A DNA stretch of 10,559 nt, from assembly GCA_024277955.1 (NCBI GenBank), contig JAJRUE010000125.1, forward strand, positions 1 through 10,559, written 5' to 3'. Below the pieces are notes generated by a model. It saw nothing but the letters and a program-made list of their open reading frames with translations, had not been told where the DNA came from and did not search any database. Below, piece after piece: positions 6,201 to 10,559 of the stretch. Both the position numbers and the translations under genes were made by a program. How positions within the stretch are numbered: position 1 is the stretch's first letter; each line of letters starts with the position of its first letter. Origin of the DNA: Alphaproteobacteria bacterium (GTDB lineage: Bacteria > Pseudomonadota > Alphaproteobacteria > Rhodobacterales > Rhodobacteraceae).

Positions 6201-7499
6201 ATGTTCGACCTGATCGTGAAAAACGCCACGCTGCCCGACGGGCGAACCGGCGTCGATATCGCCTGCGCAGGCGGCAAGATCGCCGCCGTCGAGCCGGGCG
6301 TCACCGCAGAGGCCGCCGAGGTGATCGATGCCGGCGGCCTTCTGGTCAGCCCGCCCTTTGTGGACCCGCATTTCCACATGGACGCAACCCTTTCGCTGGG
6401 AAATCCGCGCCTGAACGTTTCCGGCACGCTGCTGGAAGGGATCGCGCTTTGGGGAGAGCTGAAGCCGCTGCAAAGCATCGACGAAATCGTCGAACGCGCC
6501 CTGCGCTATTGCGACCTGGCGGTAGCACAGGGGATCGGCGCCATCCGCAGCCATGTGGACGTCTGCGATGACGAACTGAAGGGGGTGCAGGCGCTGCTCG
6601 AGGTGCGCCGGCAGGTGAAGGGCTACCTGGACCTGCAGCTTGTGGCCTTTCCCCAGGACGGGGTGCTGCGCGATCCCGCGGCGCTGGAAAACCTGACCCG
6701 GGCGCTGGACATGGGCGTCGATGTGGTCGGCGGCATCCCGCATTTCGAACGCACCATGCGGGCCGGCGCCGAAAGCGTCCGCCTGCTGTGCGAGATCGCC
6801 GAAAAGCGGGGCCTGATGGTCGACATGCATTGCGACGAAACCGACGATCCGCTCAGCCGCCATATCGAAACCCTGGCCTTTGAAACCCAGCGCCTGGGGC
6901 TGCAGGGCAGGGTGACGGGGTCGCACCTGACCTCGATGCATTCGATGGACAATTACTATGTCTCCAAACTGATCCCGCTGATGGTCGAGGCCCAGGTCCA
7001 CGCGATCCCGAACCCGCTGATCAACATCATGCTGCAGGGCCGCCACGACACCTATCCGAAACGGCGCGGCCAGACCCGGGTGCGCGAATTGCGCGACGCC
7101 GGCATCACCGTCGGCTTTGGCGCCGACTGCGTGATGGATCCGTGGTATTCGCTGGGCCGCGCCGACATGCTGGACGTGGCCCACATGGCGCTGCACGCCG
7201 GCCAGCTTTCGTCGCGCCAGGACATGGGCTGGTGCTTTGACGCGGTGACGGCGAATTCGGCGGCGATCATCGGGCTTGACGGCTATGGGCTGGACAAGGG
7301 CTGTGCGGCGAACATGGTGCTGCTGCAGGCCCGCGACCCGATCGAGGCGATCCGTCTGCGCCCGGCGCGCCTGGCGGTGGTGCGCGCCGGCAAGGTGATT
7401 GCGCGCAGCGACCGGCAGGTCAGCGAACTGGCGCTCGCAGGCCGTCCGAGCCGCGTGGACCCGGCGAATTACGCCCCAATGGGATCGGACGGCCGCTAG
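6201..7499 (+). CDS. CodA-like cytosine deaminase, candidate 5-methylcytosine deaminase
   Basis: This is a cytoplasmic amidohydrolase of 432 residues, close in length and motifs to E. coli cytosine deaminase (427). It should hydrolyse an aminopyrimidine to the oxo form plus ammonia using one metal ion. Aligned residues, at a steady offset of four from E. coli, are metal ligands His57 and His59 (PHFHMD), Gln152 (FPQDG), His210 and Glu213 (HCDE), His242 (GSHLTSMH) and Asp309 (FGAD). QGRHDTYPKRRG is nearly identical to the E. coli block. The residue after the catalytic Asp is Cys310 where E. coli has Asp314. From memory, loss of that Asp marks homologues that accept 5-methylcytosine. The start at 6201 is chosen because GGAGA (6191-6195) is well spaced; an ATG at 6186 lies before it. 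Co-orientation with the importer suggests that the imported ligand is its substrate. Isocytosine or another pyrimidine analogue remains possible. Confidence 0.85.
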   Translation: MFDLIVKNATLPDGRTGVDIACAGGKIAAVEPGVTAEAAEVIDAGGLLVSPPFVDPHFHMDATLSLGNPRLNVSGTLLEGIALWGELKPLQSIDEIVERALRYCDLAVAQGIGAIRSHVDVCDDELKGVQALLEVRRQVKGYLDLQLVAFPQDGVLRDPAALENLTRALDMGVDVVGGIPHFERTMRAGAESVRLLCEIAEKRGLMVDMHCDETDDPLSRHIETLAFETQRLGLQGRVTGSHLTSMHSMDNYYVSKLIPLMVEAQVHAIPNPLINIMLQGRHDTYPKRRGQTRVRELRDAGITVGFGADCVMDPWYSLGRADMLDVAHMALHAGQLSSRQDMGWCFDAVTANSAAIIGLDGYGLDKGCAANMVLLQARDPIEAIRLRPARLAVVRAGKVIARSDRQVSELALAGRPSRVDPANYAPMGSDGR

Positions 7500-7514
7500 G
7501 GGGGGTATATTGGC

Positions 7515-7543
7515 GCTGGCGGCGCAAATGGCGCGCCGGTAGC
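7515..7543 (+). other. stem-loop just downstream of the deaminase gene
   Basis: GCTGGCGGCGC (7515-7525) pairs with GCGCCGGTAGC (7533-7543): nine Watson-Crick pairs, one G-T pair and one mismatch, with a seven-base loop. It begins 16 bases after the deaminase stop. No T-tract follows, so termination is uncertain. It may mark the 3' end of the transport/deaminase transcript. Confidence 0.35.
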
Positions 7544-7560
7544 GGATATGTCGTTACGCC

Positions 7561-7575
7561 TATAATCGGTATTAT
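7561..7575. promoter_or_regulatory. TATAAT box overlapping a small ATAAT/ATTAT inverted repeat
   Basis: A perfect TATAAT lies at 7561-7566 and overlaps an inverted repeat of ATAAT (7562-7566) and ATTAT (7571-7575). No convincing -35 element sits 16-18 bases upstream. This is part of the AT-rich gap at 7500-7772, which otherwise contains only the stem-loop at 7515-7543 and the aroQ promoter candidate; I see no credible gene there. Confidence 0.25.
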
Positions 7576-7721
7576 GTGAAATACAGATATAGGTGCGATG
7601 CCAAATACTTAGCTGCGCATCACGATAAAATCCCACCAGAAACCAACACCCCGCCACCGCAAGCGCCTGTCGCAGATTAGACAGTGTGCCAACAAAACGC
7701 ACCGCCAGGTCGCGCGATGTC

Positions 7722-7751
7722 TCGACAAATCGGGCGCTTCGATCCTAAATT
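7722..7751 (+). promoter_or_regulatory. candidate promoter of aroQ
   Basis: TCGACA (7722-7727, five of six matches to TTGACA) is followed after 18 bases by TAAATT (7746-7751, four of six matches to TATAAT). Transcription would begin near 7758, giving a very short leader that still includes the GGGGA ribosome binding site (7763-7767) of aroQ. Confidence 0.4.
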
Positions 7752-7772
7752 GAGACGAACCTGGGGAAATTC

Positions 7773-8219
7773 ATGACGTCCATACTCGTATTGAACGGTC
7801 CGAACCTGAATCTTTTGGGCACCCGTCAGCCTGAAATCTACGGTTCGACCACGCTTGCCGAGATCGAGGCCATCTGCGACATGGCCGGCGCAATCCACGG
7901 CGCATCGGTCACCTGCCTGCAATCCAACCACGAAGGCGAACTGGTCGAAGCCATCCACGCCGCGCGCGGCGTGCACGACGCCATCGTGATGAACGCCGGC
8001 GCCTACACCCATACTTCGATCGCGATCATGGACGCCATCAAGTCCACTGGCACCCCGACCATCGAACTGCACCTTTCGAACATCCACGCGCGCGAGCCTT
8101 TTCGCCACAAGTCCTACATCGCGCCGGTCGCGGTCGGCCAGATCTGCGGCTTTGGCGCCGACGGCTACCGGCTGGCGATCGAGGCGGCGCTGGCGTATCT
8201 GGACCAGATGCCATCATGA
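7773..8219 (+). CDS. aroQ: 3-dehydroquinate dehydratase, type II
   Basis: This is a cytoplasmic shikimate-pathway enzyme that converts 3-dehydroquinate to 3-dehydroshikimate and is normally a dodecamer. At 148 residues it has the standard length. The N-terminal block LNGPNLNLLGTR (residues 7-18) carries the active-site Arg, and IYG carries the catalytic Tyr23. SNHEGELVEAIH, NAGAYTHTSIAI and ELHLSNIHAREPFRHKS follow in family order, with the general acid His100 in the ELHLSN block. All expected motifs are present, so the enzyme should be active. The start is supported by GGGGA six bases upstream. Its stop codon overlaps the ATG of the luxR-type gene by four bases, suggesting one transcript and coupled translation. 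Nothing in the sequence links the shikimate function to the regulator beyond that position. Confidence 0.96.
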   Translation: MTSILVLNGPNLNLLGTRQPEIYGSTTLAEIEAICDMAGAIHGASVTCLQSNHEGELVEAIHAARGVHDAIVMNAGAYTHTSIAIMDAIKSTGTPTIELHLSNIHAREPFRHKSYIAPVAVGQICGFGADGYRLAIEAALAYLDQMPS

Positions 8220-8979
8220 TCTCTGACGAAACCATGATCCTCGATTTTCTTGAACGGCTGAACGACGCACGATCCATCGACGAAACCTGGTCGCTGCTGA
8301 TCGAACAGATGAATGTCTTTGGCTTCGACCGGCTGCTTTACGGTTTACGAGGTTTCGCACCGGCACGTCCTACGGCGATCGCGACGACGTGCTGCTGCTG
8401 TCCAACCACGACCCGGAATATCTGCGCAGTTTCATGGATGGCGGCATGTATTTCAACGCGCCGATGGTGAAATGGGCCTCGGAAAACGTCGGCGCCTGTT
8501 CGTGGAAATGGATGGTCGAGAACTATGACCACCTTACGCCGGCCGAACAGGACGTGGTGAACTACAACCGTTCCATGGGGGTGACGGCGGGCTATTCGAT
8601 CAGTTTCAAGGACATTTCCAGCCGGGCCAAGGGCGGCATCGGGCTGGTGGCGCCGGCGGGCACGCCGCAGGAAAAGGTCGACGAAACCTGGGAACGCCAC
8701 GGGCGCACCATCCTGCAGATGAACAACGTGGCGCATCTGAAAATGACCAGCCTGCCCTACAACACGCTGCGCCGGCCGCTGACGCCGCGCCAGCGCGAGG
8801 TGCTCGAATGGGTCGGCGACGGCAAGACCACCCAGGACATCGCCACGATCATGGGGCTGACCCCGGCAACGGTGGAAAAGCACCTGCGGCTGGCGCGCGA
8901 TGCGCTGGATGTGGAAACCACCGCCCAGGCGGTGCTCAAGGCGTCGTTTCAGAACCAGATCTTCGTGCTGAACGACTGA
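8216..8979 (+). pseudogene. LuxR-family transcriptional regulator broken by a one-base frameshift
   Basis: The N-terminal autoinducer-binding-like domain begins in one frame (8216 to about 8343, through FGFDRLLYG) and continues in the next frame (from about 8344, FTRFRTGTSYGDRDDVLLLS, to 8979). Restoring one T in the GGTTTACG stretch at 8342-8349 gives a single 254-residue protein. The C-terminal GerE-type helix-turn-helix is complete (from about 8779: LTPRQREVLEW, TTQDIATIMGLTPATVEKHL). In the restored protein the positions equivalent to TraR Trp57, Tyr61, Asp70 and Pro71 read Tyr, Phe, Ala and Pro, and Trp85 is kept. Absence of the Asp argues against ordinary acyl-homoserine-lactone binding, and no luxI-like gene is nearby, so it would be a LuxR solo. 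Without correction the first frame ends at 8470. A sequencing error is as plausible as a real mutation. Confidence 0.85.
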
Positions 8980-9000
8980 GCGGGCCTGCGCGGAGGCGGG

Positions 9001-9027
9001 GTCCGGGGCCGCACCGGATCAATTTTT
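9001..9027 (+). terminator. weak intrinsic terminator after the luxR-type gene
   Basis: TCCGG (9002-9006) pairs with CCGGA (9014-9018), extended by a G-T pair, around a seven-base loop. It is followed by TCAATTTTT with five T at 9023-9027. It lies just downstream of the luxR-type stop at 8979 and could end the aroQ-luxR transcript. The stem is short, hence the moderate confidence. Confidence 0.45.
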
Positions 9028-9061
9028 CGTCAGCCCCGGGGTAGGGAAAACCAGACTTTCC

Positions 9062-9074
9062 TTACGTTGCGTAA
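9062..9074. promoter_or_regulatory. 13-bp palindrome TTACG-TTG-CGTAA, putative operator
   Basis: There is a perfect five-base inverted repeat around a three-base centre, in a gap without genes. It lies about 20 bases before the first hairpin of the candidate small RNA. I do not recognise the cognate regulator. Confidence 0.3.
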
Positions 9075-9089
9075 ATCGCCACACTGTGA

Positions 9090-9300
9090 TCGTTCCGTGA
9101 GTGGTGGCATTAGCCAGGGAACACGCGGGTCTGGTTGGCTGCGATTACAGATTCGACCGACCCGCGATCTACGCCAGACATACCCTTGTTTGTTGGAGGG
9201 ACCTGGCTTGTTTGGCTCGCGTCTCGTCCTCATCCCCAAGTTTTGGACGACGTGGACAAAAAGGAAACGGTGCAGCGTGTTCGTGCTGCACCGTTTTTTT
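9090..9300 (+). ncRNA. candidate structured small RNA between luxR and tsf
   Basis: No credible protein gene is present at 8980-9354; the open frames there run through a terminator and resemble nothing known. The + strand instead shows successive hairpins. Hairpin 1 is GTTCC (9092-9096) with GGAAC (9118-9122), plus inner TGGC-ATTA-GCCA (9105-9116). Hairpin 2 is CGCGGGTC (9124-9131) with GACCCGCG (9159-9166), then GGTTG with CGACC, then CTG with CAG. Hairpin 3 is TCGTCC (9224-9229) with GGACGA (9245-9250). A strong terminator at 9265-9300 follows. A single-stranded G-rich stretch, TTGGAGGGACCTGG, lies near 9194-9207. The 5' end is not defined. The order of elements fits a free-standing small RNA of about 200 bases, convergent with tsf. 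I could not match it to a named family. Confidence 0.45.
9265..9300 (+). terminator. strong, probably bidirectional intrinsic terminator
   Basis: A perfect 12-bp stem, AAACGGTGCAGC (9265-9276) with GCTGCACCGTTT (9285-9296), has an eight-base loop. Seven T at 9294-9300 follow on the + strand. On the - strand the same stem is followed by CCTTTTT, so it can also terminate tsf transcription, whose stop codon is about 60 bases away. It is the clearest terminator in the window. Confidence 0.88.
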
Positions 9301-9354
9301 GTTTGCTTTCCAGATGCTTGTCCTGGAAAGTTAAAGCAGAACCTGCCGGGCTGA

Positions 9355-10230
9355 TCAGCCCTGGGCCACCTTGGCGACCTCGGCGGCAAAGTCTTCTTCC
9401 TTCTTCTCGACGCCCTCGCCCACGGCCAGACGAACAAAGCCGACGACCTCGACACCGGCTTCGGCGGCGGCCTGCGCGACGGTCTGGTCCGGGTTGATCA
9501 CAAAGGACTGGCCCAGCAGCGTCACTTCCGACAGGAATTTCTTCATCCGACCGGTGATCATCTTTTCGATCACCTGTTCCGGCTTGCCGCTTTCGCGCGC
9601 CTGTTCGGTCAGCACCGCACGTTCGCGTTCCAGCATCGCCGGGTCCAGGTCGGCTTCGGACAGCGACGCCGGGTTGGCGGCAGCCACATGCATGGCGATC
9701 TGCCGGCCGATGCCGTTGTCGGCACCCTTGAGCGCCACCAGCACGCCGATCTGGCCCATGTCGGGGGCCGCGGCATTGTGCACATAGGACGCAACCACGT
9801 CGCCCTGGACGCTGGCCATCCGGCGCAGGGTCATGTTCTCGCCGATGCGGGCGATGGCTTCGGTCACGGTTTCCTCGACGGTCTTGCCGCCGATCTCGGC
9901 GGCCTTGAGCGCTGCGAGATCGTCAACCCCCAGCGCCGCCTTGGCGATGCTGGAGACCATCGCCTGGAAATCCTCGTTCTTGGCGACAAAGTCGGTTTCC
10001 GAGTTCAGCTCGACGGCGACCCCCCTGCCCCCGTCGACGGCGACGCCGACCAGGCCTTCGGCGGCGGTGCGCCCGGATTTCTTGGCGGCCTTCGCCAGGC
10101 CCTTGGTGCGCAGCCAGTCCACCGCGGCTTCCATGTCGCCACCGGTCTCGGTCAGTGCCTTTTTCGCGTCCATCATGCCGGCGCCGGTGGCGTCGCGCAG
10201 TTCCTTCACCATAGCAGCTGTGATTGCCAT
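9355..10230 (-). CDS. tsf: translation elongation factor Ts
   Basis: This is the 291-residue guanine nucleotide exchange factor that releases GDP from EF-Tu in the cytoplasm. The N-terminal UBA-like domain (residues 1 to about 50) reads MAITAAMVKELRDATGAGMM then DAKKAL. The diagnostic TDFVA motif, which contacts EF-Tu, is at residues 79-83, followed by the core dimerisation-like repeats with GRQIAMHVAA and VIEKMITGRMKKF. The length is normal for an alphaproteobacterial EF-Ts and no lesion is visible. On the - strand AGGAGA stands a few bases before the ATG, giving a strong start. It follows rpsB in the usual ribosomal order with an 85-base gap containing a stem-loop. Transcription likely ends at the bidirectional terminator near 9265-9296. 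Confidence 0.98.
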   Translation of the reverse strand: MAITAAMVKELRDATGAGMMDAKKALTETGGDMEAAVDWLRTKGLAKAAKKSGRTAAEGLVGVAVDGGRGVAVELNSETDFVAKNEDFQAMVSSIAKAALGVDDLAALKAAEIGGKTVEETVTEAIARIGENMTLRRMASVQGDVVASYVHNAAAPDMGQIGVLVALKGADNGIGRQIAMHVAAANPASLSEADLDPAMLERERAVLTEQARESGKPEQVIEKMITGRMKKFLSEVTLLGQSFVINPDQTVAQAAAEAGVEVVGFVRLAVGEGVEKKEEDFAAEVAKVAQG

Positions 10231-10260
10231 GTAGCTTCTCCTGGTCTGAAATTGCCAATT

Positions 10261-10289
10261 CCCGGGGGCGAAGGAATTTCGCGCCCGGG
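10261..10289 (-). other. rpsB-tsf intergenic stem-loop
   Basis: On the - strand CCCGGGCGCGAA pairs with TTCGCCCCCGGG, 11 of 12 positions, around a five-base loop. No T-tract follows, so read-through into tsf is expected. Its position between rpsB and tsf resembles the attenuator-like or processing structures known in this operon in other bacteria. It could set the S2 to EF-Ts ratio. Confidence 0.55.
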
Positions 10290-10315
10290 CTGTTGTCGTC
10301 GTGCCGCGGGGCGCA

Positions 10316-10559
10316 TCAGGCGCCGGCGGCTTCCTTGCTGGCGTCTTCGGCGGCGGCCTCGGCCTTGCCGTCTTCGGCTTTCGCGTCGGCTTCCGTTTCG
10401 GCGGGCGCCTCTTCGGCGATCACCTCTTCCACCGGGGCCACTTCCATTTCCCCCAGATCGACGCCAGCCGCGCCCATCTGCGCGGTCATCCCGTCAAGCG
10501 CTGCGCGCGCCGCCAGGTCGCAGTAAAGCGAAATCGCCCGCGCCGCGTCGTCGTTGCCG
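10316..10559 (-). CDS. rpsB: 30S ribosomal protein S2, C-terminal part (5' end outside window)
   Basis: Eighty-one codons of the C-terminus are visible before TGA (10316-10318 on the + strand). The segment begins GNDDAARAISLYCDLAARA, the conserved last helix region of S2. It then passes into a long acidic, Ala/Glu-rich tail (EEVIAEEAPAETEADAKAE and onward), which is typical of Rhodobacteraceae S2 and absent from shorter orthologues. The gene is on the - strand, so its start lies beyond the right edge. Together with tsf it forms the standard rpsB-tsf operon. S2 binds the 30S subunit between head and body and is needed for S1 attachment. No damage is visible in the part shown. Confidence 0.95.
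   Translation of the reverse strand, partial: GNDDAARAISLYCDLAARAALDGMTAQMGAAGVDLGEMEVAPVEEVIAEEAPAETEADAKAEDGKAEAAAEDASKEAAGA

Noticed and set aside
7496..7702. Possible 68-residue minus-strand gene in the gap after the deaminase
   Set aside because: It resembles no protein I recognise, has no convincing start signal, and its C-terminal part is the GC-rich stem-loop region read backwards.
8342..8349. Programmed ribosomal frameshift in the luxR-type gene
   Set aside because: There is no slippery heptamer and no obvious stimulatory structure; a missing T in a short run is the simpler explanation.
9090..9170. tRNA gene
   Set aside because: The hairpins do not give a cloverleaf and there is no TTCRANY arm or CCA-adjacent acceptor stem of the right length.
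9067..9497. Several small open frames (for example those starting at 9067, 9101 and 9135)
   Set aside because: They read through a strong terminator, overlap each other, show atypical composition for a protein, and one runs into tsf antisense.
1..10559. CRISPR array, transposase, integrase or phage genes
   Set aside because: No regularly spaced repeats, terminal inverted repeats with a transposase, or integrase-like proteins were seen on either strand.

Overview
The window looks like chromosomal DNA of a GC-rich alphaproteobacterium, most likely Rhodobacteraceae. The reasons are the high GC content, the rpsB-tsf pair with an Ala/Glu-rich acidic S2 tail, a cyanide-insensitive-type cydAB locus with a DUF2474 micro-protein, and an aroQ-luxR pair. 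This assignment rests on recalled family features, not on a database search.

Region 1 (1-1372, + strand) is a broken quinol oxidase locus. The reading frame begins inside cydA (subunit I), carries an in-frame TAG, and then passes without a frame change from the CydA GRQP motif into the C-terminal part of CydB. About 75 or more CydA residues and about 185 CydB residues are missing. The downstream DUF2474 gene is intact and overlaps the cydB stop codon.

Region 2 (1412-7499, + strand) is an uptake and catabolism cluster: a BMP-family periplasmic binding protein, a double-domain ABC ATPase, two overlapping LivH/BmpC-type permeases, and a CodA-like cytosine deaminase. The deaminase keeps every catalytic residue I can align. 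It has Cys where E. coli CodA has Asp314, the position reported to discriminate against 5-methylcytosine. The natural hypothesis is a nucleobase importer feeding a (5-methyl)cytosine deaminase. A strong hairpin sits between the binding protein and the ATPase, and a palindromic putative operator lies upstream of the cluster.

Region 3 (7500-8979, + strand) has a 273-base relatively AT-rich intergenic stretch, a complete type II dehydroquinase gene (aroQ), and, with a 4-base overlap, a LuxR-type regulator gene broken by an apparent one-base deletion near 8344.

Region 4 (8980-9354) has no credible protein gene. It holds a weak terminator, a 13-bp palindrome, and a run of successive hairpins ending in a strong intrinsic terminator, together a candidate small RNA. 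Region 5 (9355-10559, - strand) is tsf followed by the 3' end of rpsB, with a long stem-loop between them.

Two lesions in cydAB and one in luxR point either to real gene decay or to assembly error. The core genes (tsf, rpsB, aroQ) and the transport/deaminase cluster appear intact.
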